DNA from: Perognathus longimembris pacificus
Taxonomy: Eukaryota > Chordata > Mammalia > Rodentia > Heteromyidae
Reading direction: 5' to 3'
DNA length: 64,000 nucleotides
Assembly: GCF_023159225.1 (NCBI RefSeq)
Contig: NC_063174.1
Span: 42,772,191-42,836,190 of the forward strand
Part shown: positions 22,606 through 33,382 of the stretch, in pieces
Layout: each line of letters begins with the position of its first letter
How positions within the stretch are numbered: the first letter of the stretch is position 1
Translations under genes and position numbers: made by a program
The notes under the pieces: generated by a model
Told to the model about the DNA's origin: nothing
Database searches by the model: none
What the model saw: the letters and a program-made list of their open reading frames with translations, nothing else

Positions 22606-22632
22606 CGTGCGCACGCACACACACGCACACAC
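22557..22632. repeat. (AC)n microsatellite with Z-prone end
   Basis: Perfect AC array to 22602, then a 'tgcgtgcgcacgca' palindrome and a further CA tract. Confidence 0.95.
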
Positions 22633-23009
22633 CTACAGATTTCTTTTTTGATATGGCAAATCCACATTCCCAAGACTTCTGGGCAATTTTTACTTTTAAG
22701 ATTTGGCTCCCAGCATCCATTCCTTTGGATAGGAACAGCACTCACCCTTCCTTGGAGGAATTAGTACTTCTCTCCCATTGTGCACTGTCCCCTCCCACCT
22801 CTCATCATCTTAAGGGTCATGTGACCAAGGCTGACCCAATCAGCCTTTTTCCTGGGACCTGTGGGCAGAGTGGAGCTCATTCATTCTGCTGTTCATTCAT
22901 CCTGATGATTGTGTCCCCAGAGAATCTATCTACCAGGTTCTGTCTTCAGAACGCTCACCCAAACGACCCTATATTCCTCACTTTATTTTAGTTTTTGTGA
23001 GCCAATAGT
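22633..23009. other. Unique sequence, nothing seen
   Basis: No recognisable element. Confidence 0.4.
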
Positions 23010-23045
23010 TCTCTCTCTCTCTCTCTCTCTCACTCTCTCTCTCTC
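23010..23045. repeat. (CT)n microsatellite
   Basis: CT array with one interruption (CACT). Confidence 0.95.
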
Positions 23046-23464
23046 TTGCTCTCACCCTCCCCCCCTCCCCCAGATTATAGGAAAACAGTCTGGAAAGAAG
23101 TGCAGATTCAATGCTTAAGTTTTTTTCATCCTTCCTTTCCTCTTCCTAACTCTCTTAATCTCTTTCCTGCTTTCAACTCCACCCTGAAGGAAATACCAAG
23201 GAGCTCCGACTGTGCCCCATGGATTCCATCCGGCTCTGGGGAATCTCTCATTAGTCAATAGATTCTCAGGCCTGCTCTAACGCAGAGGAAAAGACCTACC
23301 ATAGAGATGCCTCGGGCCCTGGAGCTTGCCACAGGATGTACCCAACCAACGCATGCCTCCTTGCCCTTGCCCCCATTCTCTTCTAGCTGTGAGTTTGGTG
23401 GAAACCCATTCCTTTAGTTCAGTAGCACCATGAGGGGGTGCCACTGGGCCCCCCACTCCTAGCT
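23046..23464. other. Unique sequence, nothing seen
   Basis: Pyrimidine-rich start, otherwise unremarkable. Confidence 0.4.
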
Positions 23465-23575
23465 GGAGGCTTTAGCAGAGATGGTTAAATAGCACAGGTT
23501 TTCAAGTCAGATAGATATGAATTCAAATCCTGACTTTACCACTCCCCCACTGTGGGTAAATGTTTTGGCTCGTGT
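23465..23575 (+). repeat. MIR
   Basis: 'gatggttaaatagcacagg...gtcagatagatatgaattcaaatcctgactttaccac' follows the MIR 5' core closely. The 3' half is lost. Confidence 0.8.
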
Positions 23576-24756
23576 TGAACTGCTGAGGCCAGTGAGAGCC
23601 TGACGGATGGGGCTGCTGTCAAGGGGGCAGATACCTGTTTCAGCAGGAGAAACTTGAGCAAGTCACTTGGCCACTCAGAATGAGAGCTTCCTGGAGAGTT
23701 TGCTAGAGAAGAGAGTCCATGATGGAATGAAACAATGGAGATCAGACACATCCCAGAAAGTGGGGTGCACAAAAGCAGCTCGACAAACAAGAGCCATCAT
23801 ATCATAATCACTACTGCTTTTATTTGTAGCATGAGACAGCTCTACTGAGACGTCAGCACACACTGAAGGCAGCAGAGGATGCAAACTGTTCGTGGTTAGG
23901 GCTCCGGTGCACAGACAGTGGACAGGGACCATGTCACCCTTGAGCTGAATTGTAAAGACTGAATGAAAATAGGCCAGAGATGGGGGCAGGGCAGGGATAG
24001 GAGCAAGAACAATCTTGCACCCAGCAGTTTGTGTTGGATGAGTGGGTAGTGATGGGTCTCGGTTAAGATAATGGAAGAAGTTGGGGGAGAGCCTGGTGAA
24101 CCCCCTGAGAAAGGGGGTTCCTAGCCAAGAGGACGAAGACCTGTTTCTGTTGGAGCACCTCTTTTTTCAGGGTTCTCTTTAGATGGGTTCCAATGACCTT
24201 TCCTGTCTCTTCTCCCACTCGGGATGTGAGCTCCACTGAGCTGTGTGTCTCTCACCCATCCTGCCTGCAGAATGCCCAGTGCCATTCCTCTGCACAACTC
24301 CGTCCTTGCATTGAGAGCCAGTGTGCCCACGGTGGCTGCTCCTATGCTCCTAGTGTCCCATGTCCCTGGAGGAGATGATTAATGGCTCTTCTGAACTGCT
24401 GTGTTGTATTTAGGTACCTTCCCGAGCAGATAGATTTCCTTTTCAGATAAAGTGGATGTGGGGGCCCTTCCTGGGCTGTGGGTCCTGGCCCGCTCCCCCT
24501 CCCAATTGGCAGGCTGTGTCAGAGAAGTCTGAAAGGTAAATGAATTGATAAGATGGGGGGGGGTGGATCATCAGTGGTCCTTGTAAACAGCATAAAGTCA
24601 CCTTGTGTGCCAGGACTGATGCCGCCAGAGCAAGGACACGCATCCCCGTGTCAGGGGAGGAGCATCAGTGCCACCTCCCTCTGCCTGTGACTTCCTGTGG
24701 TGACACACCCAGCTCTGTCTCACAGCAAGACATGGGAACCTCAGTTTCTTCTGTAA
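23576..24756. other. Unique sequence, no gene seen
   Basis: Several 60-85-codon frames overlap on both strands without family signatures. No promoter or splice pattern was recognised. Confidence 0.4.
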
Positions 24757-25279
24757 AGGAGTATGTTGAGAGCTATGTACATATGATTATGTAAGATGAG
24801 GCTAAGCAAAATGAACTCCAAGACATGGAAACAAGAGGATTTTATTGTTGTTGTTTTTTTTTTTTGGCCAGTCCTGGGCCTTGGACTCAGGGCCTGAGCA
24901 CTGTCCCTGGCTTCTTCCCGCTCAAGGCTAGCACTCTGCCACTTGAGCCACAGCGCCGCTTCTGGCCGTTTTCTGTATATGTGGTGCTGGGGAATCGAAC
25001 CTAGAGCCTCGTGTATCCGAGGCAGGCACTCTTGCCACTAGGCTATATCCCCAGCCCTGTTGTTTTTAATGTACTAGGTGAATTTCCTATGGTGTACCCC
25101 CTGTTGTTACTGTATATTATATTTGGTACACTGGGTGTTGCATGTATGTTCATCTGAACTAGGGAAGGGAAAGAAAAATGAGGGAGGGTGTAGCAAATAT
25201 GACAAGAAACATACTCACTCCCTTATTATGTAACTGTAACCCCTCTGTACATCACCTTGACAATAAAATTAAATAAAAA
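24757..25279 (+). mobile_element. L1 3' end (5'-truncated) with poly-A
   Basis: 'gaggctaagcaaaatgaactccaagacatgg' corresponds to the end of L1 ORF2. After a SINE insertion the 3' UTR continues to 'gtaactgtaacccctctg...gacaataaaattaaataaaaa', a typical L1 terminus. A possible diverged TSD is 'ggagtatgttgag' (left) against 'agaggattttgag' (right). Confidence 0.7.
24854..25057 (-). repeat. SINE family B, reversed, inside L1
   Basis: Full-length reversed copy ending 'atatccccagccc'. Flanked by 'tgttgttttt' at 24849-24858 and 25058-25067, the left copy merging into the T-tract. Confidence 0.93.
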
Positions 25280-25289
25280 AGAGGATTTT

Positions 25290-25904
25290 GAGGGCAATTT
25301 GTGCCCCCACCCCACGCCCAGGAAATTACATTGACCTAACTCCCAGCACTGTGAGTGTGACCTTGGTCCATGTTAAGATGAGTCCACACGACTGATTAGA
25401 AAAAGGGAAACTTTAGACTCAAATTGACAGGCACATAGCACAATGTCGTCTGTGGCTGTGTCACCAGCCACAGAAGGCTGGAGAGCCATCGGAAGATGGG
25501 GAGTGGGCCTGGAACCGATACCCCCCATGTCCTCAGAAAGACCCAGCCCCGCCGGCACTCTGATCTTGGACTTGGAGCTTTCAGAAGCTAGGAAGATCCT
25601 ATGTACCCCTCTTGACCTAAGCCACACAGCTTCTGGTGGGTTACTAGGGCTCCCTGCACACTCGTAGAGAAGAATAGTGGTCCTTCCTGTGGGGGTGGGG
25701 AAGGATGCAACAAGGAACCAGCTACTACACAACAGCTGTCTACAAAGGCATTAGATTGTAAAGCTGGGACGCTTGTCCCCAGACTCAGGGGCAAGAGCTG
25801 GAATGCAGGGGGACAGAGGGCCAGGCTAGCTAGCCACCCCCAGACACGTGGAGTTAAGGGGTCAGGTAGGTCCATGTACTGTGTGTTTCTTTTCCTATTA
25901 AATA
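25290..25904. other. Unique sequence, no gene seen
   Basis: A 119-codon minus frame (25373-25732) overlaps a 74-codon plus frame. Neither is supported. Confidence 0.4.
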
Positions 25905-26130
25905 CTCAGATAAGGCAAATCCAGAGACAGACATGCCCAGTGATTGCCAGAGACGGGGGTCACCAGAATATATAATTTTCCTATGCAAAATAAAGTTCTC
26001 TTGGTTAAGGCACCCAGTTTATTCTATAATTCAGTATGTAAGAGATCGTTGGGCAACAAGTGACTGTATTTAGCATCACTCAACGGTATGCCTGAAGATG
26101 GTGAATTTCATATCATATTAAAGTATAATG
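25905..26130 (+). mobile_element. L1 3' UTR remnant (L1M type)
   Basis: 'cccagtgattgccagagacgggg' and 'ggtatgcctgaagatggtgaatttcatatc' are eroded L1M 3' end motifs (gtggttgccaggggctgggg and ttaaaatggtaaattttatgt). Confidence 0.65.
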
Positions 26131-26133
26131 TGG

Positions 26134-26359
26134 GCCAGGCGCTGGTGAGTCATGCTTGTAATCCTAGTTACTCAGGAGGCTGGGATCTGAGGATTGAGAT
26201 TCAGAGTCAGCCCAGGCAGGAAAGTCATTGGAGATTCTCATCTCCAATGAACCAGCAAAAAGCCAGATGTGGATCTGTGGCTAAAGTGGTAGAGTGTTGT
26301 CCTTGAGCACAAAAGTTCAGGGACAGCTCCTAGGTCCTGATGTAAAGCCCTAGTACCAG
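26134..26359 (+). repeat. SINE family A with CG/CA-rich tail
   Basis: Head 'gccaggcgctggtgagtcat', linker, tRNA-like half 'ctagtaccag'. The A-tail position holds an imperfect CACA/CGCG tract (26360-26400). Confidence 0.9.
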
Positions 26360-26400
26360 AGCACGCGCGCACACATCCACCCACACATATACACACACAG

Positions 26401-26859
26401 AGTACATTATACACTGAAAGTAAAATGGTTTTCCCTTAAAAGGGAAAGGGTAAATTGATTCAGCGGTCAGCCTGGTGCTAAAACGCTGGAGGAGTTAGAA
26501 TCACCGCTGAAGGAGGAGGAGGAAGAGCTCAGGAGCTTATGGAGCGAAGGCTAGGTAATCAGGGTGATAGTGATATTTGGATCATTTGGTTTAGAAGCCA
26601 GGTTCTGGTCAAAGGCTGAAGGGAAAGCTCAAGGTGGAATTCTCAAGTCTTCCCAGAGGCTGGGATCCCCAAGGTGGGCGGGACATCCCTGGAGCTGTGG
26701 GCTGGGGAGGGAGGTATGGGAGTTAATGAGCCTTCTGTCTGTGGGGCAGGCATGGCCAGAGGGAAAGATCCAGGGTCCTCTGGGCCTTCCCGCACTTCTC
26801 TTCATCTGCCTGTGTTCTCATCCACTGAAACTCCAAAAATCCCTACAGGGCTCCTCTTC
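26401..26859. other. Unique sequence, no gene seen
   Basis: A 101-codon plus frame (26564-26869) lacks any family signature. Confidence 0.4.
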
Positions 26860-26880
26860 TGACCTCTGACCTCTGACCTC
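26860..26880 (-). promoter_or_regulatory. Triple DR1 nuclear-receptor motif
   Basis: TGACCT occurs three times with exactly one base between copies (26860, 26867, 26874). On the minus strand this is AGGTCA-G-AGGTCA-G-AGGTCA. DR1 is the known binding layout for PPAR/RXR, HNF4 and COUP-TF dimers. The motif is seen directly; occupancy is inferred. Confidence 0.6.
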
Positions 26881-28814
26881 TGGGCAGACTGTCCAGATGG
26901 GAGTGTTTGTTTTCACTAGAGTTGGCAAAAGGGGGGGGGGTAGGGATACCTCCAGAGTGAGTCCTTGGAGGTGGGGGGCTTGGAAAGCCCTTGGAGGGCT
27001 TTCAGGAGGGCACTATATGCCGGGCCCTGTGCTGACCTTCTTGTGTTGAAACCGTGGACTGGTTCAGAGGTCAGCCTGGAGATAAAAGGCTGAAACCAAG
27101 GTCCTACAGGGTATCCTAAGCAAATGCTTTCTAGGAGTGTGTATGTGTTCAAGCCAGGCACAGAGGGCTGGCCCAGGGAAAGGTGCTGTACGTGTGGCTG
27201 GAGAAGCCCCAGAAGAAGCCACAGGGAGAAAGACCCACACAGCCCTCCTGCCAGATACCAGTTAGGGTCCATGAGGAGCCAAAAGGGCCCAACTGGAGGA
27301 TGTGAGGAGAAAGTCCTCTTCAAGGGGAAGCCTCTATCTGCATTAGAAGAGAACCTTTCCCCAGGAAAAGCATGCATGCCTGCCAAGTGCTTCTAACCCT
27401 GCTCATCAGCATGAGTCCCTCCCAACCCCCACAGGGCCATCTGCCTTTCCAGCAGCTCCACTGGCCCACATGTGGCCAGGCCTGGTTCAAGGGGAGGGTC
27501 TGATGGCTAGCCACACTGGACTGGTCCCCAGAGGCATGGTGGTTCTTGGCATTATGGGAAAATGTCTGTATCTGCCCAAAGTCTCACTCTCGATACACCC
27601 TTTGAGGTGGCTCTCTGCTAACGCAGACATTTCTAGGATGTCTCTTAGTCCTAAAGAATGACTCAAATGAAAATATCATAGGCACCACTTATTTACAGAT
27701 CCATCCATCCATATTCCCAGTGCACACTCAGAAAGGTCTTCTGAAGTGTCAGGTGTTATGGTAGCTGTGGGGATACAAGGTGAATATGGCACAAAGTCTT
27801 TGATTCCAGCGGTGAGAGAGATTTCTGGCATAACATTTTGAGTACCACCCATTCTCACGCTCCCGCTTAACCTGGAGAGTAAAGGATTGGGCCTAACATG
27901 AAGGGAGGGTTAATTTTAGGTTATTAAAAGTGAATGATCAAGACATTGTAAGGATTATCAAGTGCCTGTTTCTTCCACACCAGCAAGAGGCTGGCTCCAC
28001 GGCCCCTCTTGAAGGAGAATGTCACTTGGAACCCTATCGAAATGAGCACACAGAAGTCACCCGGAAAGCTAAGGCCCATGGCCCCGTGTGGTCCAGCAAG
28101 TGGGGGCCTCAGGGTAATGGGTCCTTGTTGGGGTCTTTGTTGGTCAGCCACGCTTCTCTCCCATCCTCTGGAAACTTTAGGCCCCGGCTCAGCTCCCACT
28201 GAGGGACTCACTGACTTTAGGGAGGCTGCCTTAACTTTACGGAAACTGGAACCAGCAATGCATTGTAGGGACCTTCCGTCTCCCCAAGAGTGGGGATCAT
28301 TTTCCAAAAGAAATCTTTGCCGAGGGCTTAATCTCTTAGGAAATCCTCCTAGAAAAACCAGAGGCACTGGCGACAGTCCCCAGCTTTTGACGGTGGGCAG
28401 TTCTTCGCTGGGAATGCCACCTGCCCTTTCAAAGGTCCTGTTTCACAGGCCTCTGCCTGGGCCCCTCACCTGCTTCTTCTTCCTGCCATCCAGGTACCTT
28501 CTGCCTGTCCCCCAAAGAGCTCTCTGGCCCTGAGCTAGGAAAACTCTGTTCCCTCCGTCTGCCCCCCCATGCACCCCCAATTTGGCAGGATAGATGGAAA
28601 CTTTCGTGGAAAGCACTCGAGCTGACAAATGCTCCCAAGTCAGGACTTTGACTCAGGTTCTGGCAGGGCCAGGGTGCAGGATTCAGGGGGGGCTGTCCCT
28701 CACGGGGTCAGGGCCTCCTGCTGAGCTCCCCCTCCCTCTCTGCAGCCCATCACTCACCAGCTCTTGCGTGACCCCAAGTGACAGCTACACCAGGAGAGAA
28801 GCCATTGTCTTTCA
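26881..28814. other. Unique sequence, no supported gene
   Basis: Frames up to 174 codons (28009-28533, plus) and 156 codons (26916-27386, minus) overlap opposite-strand frames. The sequence is GC-rich and low in stop codons. The 27840-28050 part is more AT-rich, with 'ggttaattttaggttattaaaag'. No exon is supported. Confidence 0.4.
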
Positions 28815-28832
28815 CCCCCCCCCCCCCCCCCC
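28815..28832. repeat. Poly-C run
   Basis: Eighteen cytosines in a row. Confidence 0.9.
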
Positions 28833-29036
28833 GCCACAACTACATCCCACATACCCAGCCCTGTTCCTCCCCCGCCCGGCCCCCTGGATGGGAATGTCAC
28901 TCCCTCCTTTCCTCTGCCCGTCCTCCTCCGTGGCTGTGGAGTCTGCATGGAACTCCGAGGGGTAAGCAGTCTAGAGCCTTCTGCCGCTCTGTTTAAGATC
29001 TGGTTATGATTGTGGGACTTTTTTTTTTTTTTTTGT

Positions 29037-29231
29037 CAGCTGCCTGTTATATCAATCACGGAGTGGGATCTATTTATAGGATGGGAGTACTGTGTCCTTA
29101 GTCACAAAGAGACACAGACAGGGGACTGGCAGCCGGTGCCGGAGGAGTGGAGCCACTAGCCATCAGCCGCTGGGACACCTGAGGGTGACTTCCGCAGCAC
29201 CCTGTCCTCCAGCCAGCCCAAGCATGTAAGT
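29037..29231 (+). promoter_or_regulatory. Candidate muscle-type promoter with first exon
   Basis: CAGCTG (29037-29042, MyoD-type E-box) is followed by CTATTTATAG (29070-29079), a perfect MEF2 consensus that also reads as a TATA element. A start site about 30 bases downstream (29105-29110) would give a roughly 120-base exon ending at 29225, followed by the perfect splice donor GTAAGT (29226-29231). The exon would be non-coding up to the donor. Target gene unknown. Such element sets occur in heart and skeletal-muscle promoters. No transcript evidence is available. Confidence 0.35.
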
Positions 29232-29294
29232 AATCCAACTTCTCCCTTTCCTCTGCCCCAGACAGCCCTGTGCCTTCCCGCTTTTCATGTCCCC

Positions 29295-29302
29295 CTCTCT
29301 CG

Positions 29303-29343
<41 letters not shown>

Positions 29344-29345
29344 AG
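29295..29345. repeat. (CT)n microsatellite
   Basis: CT-rich array, near perfect from 29306, lying in the putative intron just after the splice-donor candidate. Confidence 0.9.
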
Positions 29346-30694
29346 ATAAAAATATCTCCCCATGCCTGTGCTTTCATCCTGGTTTTCCATCCACTAAAAC
29401 ACCGCTGCGTGGCGTGGGGAGGAAAATGTTGACTCTTTCAGACAGTCACGGAAGGTCAGAGGGTCTTAGAATGGCTGGTGGGCCGGTGACACACTCATTT
29501 GGAAGCTATAGGCTCCCTTTTATTTTTATTTGTTTTCGCAGAGAGAAAGTAAGTAAATCAAAAGGGCAAGGGAAGTCTCCATGCGGCTCAGCAGGGTGGT
29601 GATGTCTCCCAGCGTGAAAACTTTTTCTTCGCTGGCAGCTCTAGCATTTGGTGAGCTTGGATCGGTGATGGAAGGGAAAGACTGGGGGTTCTCAGGGACA
29701 GGTGATGATGAAGGGGTCTTGCCAGACTTGGGGGGGGTGCGCAGTCACCCTGGGAGCTTCCAGGTTCTAAGAGAGTATTTAATCTGTTCGCTTTCTCTAT
29801 GGCTTATCAAAAGGGAAAGCTTCTTTTCCCCTTGCCAAGGAACAAGTTGGCTTTGAGAAACGGAGATGATGAGAGCTTGCTGGTCTGTGTTGGTTTGCTA
29901 GCTGTGGCCGGCTAGCTCATGGGGTGCATTTCCTTAACTCTGAAAGGCGAACTTGTGCAGGGGAAAGAACATGTCAGGAAGACAGAAGGCAGGTGCAGAG
30001 GCTGCTGAGTGCATCACTCCGCAGGAGAAACAATTGTGCTGAGTTTTGTCAAAGCTGGACTTGTTTCAGAAAATCCCAATAGTCTGCCGACTCTGGGTGC
30101 CCAAGAGGAGCTCTGGAGGTGACCCTCCCCGGCCTAGGCCCCTGCCACAAGCTTCCTATAGAATGTTGGGATTTGCGTGTTTGTTCAATAGGCAATATTA
30201 ACCAAGAACCTTGTACTTGGGGACATTTGTGCAATAGTAGTACTTACCCTTTGCAAAAAGAAAATGCAATGGTGGTTAATGTATACTCCATCTAAACTTT
30301 AAAAATGTGTCTCTTTCTAAACAGGGCTCATGTTTACTGATATAAGGGCTACACTGCTGAGATTTTGTTGTTTATTCTCTTAGGAAAACAATATCCTAAC
30401 AAAAAAATAACCTTTCCAACAATTTGAAAGCATTAAGAAAAACAAGAAGCCTGAATTGGTTTGGGTTGAGAATAAAACACTTTTGTCAGTAAAACGACTG
30501 ACCAAAGCTAAAAACATGGGCATAGGGACATAGGTTTAGAGAGGCGATTTGATCTCATTTTCAGTTTGGCTTTTATGAAAACTTTGCTTTTTCTTGGTTT
30601 TTAATTTTTTCACCTGCCATCTATTTAGGGTTAATGTTGTCTTTAATGTATTTGTTGTTTTGAAGGGAGAACTGGCAATCTGAAATTAGAAAAA
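29346..30694. other. Unique sequence, AT-rich in its right half
   Basis: No repeat or exon recognised. 30140-30690 is AT-rich and repeat-free, with 'ggcaatattaacc', 'gtttactgatataagg' and similar stretches, and could be regulatory. Confidence 0.35.
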
Positions 30695-30946
30695 GGCTGA
30701 GCGTCAGTGGCTTACATTTGTAATCCTGGCTACTCTGGAAGCTGAGATCAGAGGAACACAGTTCTAAGCCAGCCCAGACAGGAAAGTTAGCGACACTCTA
30801 ATCTCCAATTAATGACCAAAAAGCTAGAAATGGGGCTTTGGTTCAAGTGGTAGAGTGCCATCCTTGAGCAAAAAAAAAACCCCAACAAAACAAAAAACAA
30901 AAACCCTCACAGATAGCAAGCAGGCCTTGAATTCAAGCCCCAGGAC

Positions 30947-30951
<5 letters not shown>
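30695..30951 (+). repeat. SINE family A
   Basis: Head 'gctgagcgtcagtggcttac', an A-rich insertion within the tRNA-like half (30870-30902), and 3' end 'attcaagccccaggaccagc'. Its tail has become the adjoining (AG)n array. Confidence 0.88.

Positions 30952-30952
<1 letters not shown>

Positions 30953-31036
<84 letters not shown>
30953..31036 (+). repeat. Long (AG)n microsatellite on a SINE tail
   Basis: About 83 bases of uninterrupted AG starting one base after the SINE 3' end. A homopurine tract. Confidence 0.97.
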
Positions 31037-31040
<4 letters not shown>

Positions 31041-31208
31041 ATTTCATATAGTCATGAAACTACATTTACCAGTAAAGAAATTCATAATAAGAAGTAAAGG
31101 GGAAGGTGGGGGAGGAAAGGACACAAATTAGCATAAAAATCCAAGAAATCCAGAGAAAAGTTAAGTGATTTATACATGTGAACTGTTATGATTATTCCCA
31201 ATTCCAAG

Positions 31209-31210
<2 letters not shown>

Positions 31211-31254
<44 letters not shown>
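31211..31254. repeat. (GT)n microsatellite
   Basis: Twenty-two GT units without interruption. Confidence 0.97.
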
Positions 31255-31256
<2 letters not shown>

Positions 31257-31420
31257 ATCTCTCCTGCTAAGGTTTTCCCACAATAATGCTGGAGTGGGAT
31301 TTGGTGGGTTATTGTTAATTAAAGCTCCTGCGAATCGAGTGATTGAGACATTGTGTTTAGCAATCTGTGTAGTCCTCTATTTGCAAAGCTGAACTTCCAA
31401 GACTTGCAGGGCTCAATGGC
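31255..31420. promoter_or_regulatory. Candidate conserved regulatory block
   Basis: 'gggttattgttaattaaagc', 'cctgcgaatcgagtgattgag' and 'tgtttagcaatctgtg' are homeodomain/forkhead-like cores in repeat-free DNA. Confidence 0.4.
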
Positions 31421-31509
31421 TTTTTAAAGGAAGTCTGGCATTTTTTTAACCTTTCAGTACAAGAGCACATCCTTTCCTTTCCTTCCCTCCCCAACATGTA
31501 TGGGGGGGC

Positions 31510-31910
31510 TATCCCAGAGTCATGATTAAATGCAGTTGAAGAGAATTTTTGCCTTCCAGAGCCGTGGTCTCAAAAAGAAGGGTCCAGAATATTTGTTGGA
31601 AACTGTAGGCAGGAACGCCCCCTTCTCTTGGCTATCAATGGGTGCTTTGAGGTGTGTTGGGGGCTTGTTTGATGGAGTGATAGACACCCTGGCTTTTATC
31701 CTCAAATTCAGGATGTGTTTTCAGGCTAGGCTGAGCTATAGAGATATGGTTGTGAGGGAAACTTCAGTATATTTGCATAAGGCAGCCTTTGATTATTTAG
31801 TTTCTGCTTCAATAACGATTAATTTTATGTGGTCTGAGCTCCCATCAAACTCATTTTTTTTCCCAAACTGATTTCTTAAATGCAATTGGTCATGGGGCTG
31901 CCTGTGACTT
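31510..31910. promoter_or_regulatory. Candidate conserved block with octamer motif
   Basis: Repeat-free and AT-rich. ATTTGCAT (31771-31778) is a perfect POU/OCT octamer, followed by 'cctttgattatttag' and 'aataacgattaattttatg'. A 113-codon frame runs through it (31530-31871) but has no recognisable family. I favour regulatory DNA. Confidence 0.38.
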
Positions 31911-32346
31911 CATGTCTGCAGAATCTAACCCCTTGCAATCTGTGGTTGTTTATCTTCTGTGTGTGTAAGTGAACATTGCCCGCGTTGCATGCACTGTTGT
32001 TTTATGGGGCCTCCCTCCCTGGATTACACAGGAATCCAGCCCTGACCTCCTCCCAAACTGAGGACAGCATGGCCAACGAGCAGGTGCGCTGGAATACAGT
32101 GAGCTCAGGTGTAGCACCATCAATCTCCAGCAAGGAGGAATCACAAATACCTGGAAAGTGCTCCCCTAATTCAAACAGTTTTAGCTGGCTGAAGTCTCTC
32201 CAAATACCCAATAAATTTTTTTTTTAAAGGCAGCTGGCGGGGTGCTTAAACCAAAGACCATGGCATAGTTGTTTCTCTCTGTCATTGCACATCTACAATA
32301 TATCTGTCCATCTTCTTCTTATCTCTATTTTTGCATTTCATTATCC
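31911..32346. other. Unique sequence, nothing seen
   Basis: No recognisable repeat or exon. Confidence 0.4.
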
Positions 32347-32411
32347 TCCCCCTCTTTCTCTTCCTCCTCTTTTCCCTCCTCCTCCTCCTCCTTCTCCTCC
32401 TCCTTCTTCTG
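32347..32411. repeat. Imperfect (TCC)n/(TTC)n pyrimidine tract
   Basis: Pyrimidine-rich array with TCCTCC and TTCTTC units. Confidence 0.85.
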
Positions 32412-32424
32412 GCCTTTCCTGAAA

Positions 32425-32750
32425 AACACATTTCTATCTGGCACAGAAAATAAACTCAGATTGTGGGTAGTTATGTTAATCTAATTCAATCCTCAGCGGG
32501 TTAAGAGTGAAATTCTAATAGTAGAGCTGTTGAGGGCTTTTTTGTTAATGGCTTGGGGATTACATTGAGTTAAAGGCTCATTTCCTAATCAAACAGAGAG
32601 GGAGAGAGTGACTCCGAATATTTATGAGTCTCCCAGTGAGAGTTTAAACATTCAACTCCAAAAGCCGGGTTTCTACCAGAGGAAAGAGTTAAAACCCCTC
32701 AGGGCTGCTGAAGGGGAAAAAAAAAATTAAACCAGTTAAGCCATCAGCAC
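32425..32750. promoter_or_regulatory. Candidate conserved regulatory block
   Basis: Repeat-free, AT-rich, with 'tatgttaatctaattcaatc', 'ttgttaatggcttggggatt', 'cctaatcaaac' and 'aattaaaccagttaag' homeodomain-like cores. Confidence 0.4.
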
Positions 32751-32795
32751 TTGCAGGCTGCTGTATCACTTCTGGGCTCAGCTATGTGCCAGGCT

Positions 32796-32819
32796 GGGGG
32801 CGGGCGGGGGGGCGGGGGA
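32796..32819 (+). other. G-quadruplex-prone tract
   Basis: Four G-runs of 3-7 guanines separated by single cytosines, with local CpGs. This fits the usual G4 pattern with one-base loops. Confidence 0.7.
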
Positions 32820-33284
32820 GCAGGCGGACCTGGACAGAGAAGGAGGAATGGGTTCACAAAGCAAAAATGGAAACAGATGCTGGAGTCGGCTGAAGTGTTG
32901 GGGAAAAGCCCCTCTTCCACCCCACACCCCACAGGAGACTGGGGTCTGCGCTCACCAAGGGCCCCCAGGTGCTCTGTGCTTGCCATACCCCAAGTCAGCC
33001 TCTTCCTCCAGTCTGGAGGTGAGAACAGGAGACAGAGGATGGCTTAATGTATCAGTAGCTGGAGAGTTCCCTGCTCAGCCTGCAGGGAAGAGAGTCTCCA
33101 CTTCCGTTCTGTCCTGGAAATGCAGATAATTCTGTCCTCTCCTTGGAATGAGAACTCCAAAAGCCCTTGTGGTCTCTCACTGGATTTCAGGTGCCTGGTC
33201 CTCTAACTCTGCTCCCTTCCTAAAAGGACCTCAAAGCACCTCTGGTTCCTGCCCAAGGGAAGGCAGATGGACAACTCCCAGGTC
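32820..33284. other. Unique sequence, no gene seen
   Basis: Frames of 93-98 codons overlap in two phases of the same strand and one of the other, without recognisable similarity. Confidence 0.4.
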
Positions 33285-33380
33285 GAGAGGGAAAGGGGAA
33301 GGAGGGTGGGAGAGAGGAGATAAAAGGAGAGAGAAGAGAGAAGGGGGGCAGAAATGAGAGGGGGGAGAGAGAAGAGACAA
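33285..33380. repeat. Purine-rich low-complexity tract
   Basis: GA/GGA-rich, imperfect, on the plus strand. Confidence 0.75.
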
Positions 33381-33382
33381 CT

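Noticed and set aside
24834..25289. Direct repeat AGAGGATTTT (24834-24843 and 25280-25289) as a target-site duplication
   Set aside because: The left copy appears to lie within L1 3' sequence itself, so the 10-bp match is probably coincidental. A diverged TSD further left is preferred.
28009..28533. 174-codon open frame, plus strand
   Set aside because: Overlaps a 147-codon frame on the other strand. No recognisable protein.
31530..31871. 113-codon frame in AT-rich DNA
   Set aside because: Unusual for AT-rich DNA, but no homologous family recognised and no splice sites. Enhancer-like DNA is the simpler reading.
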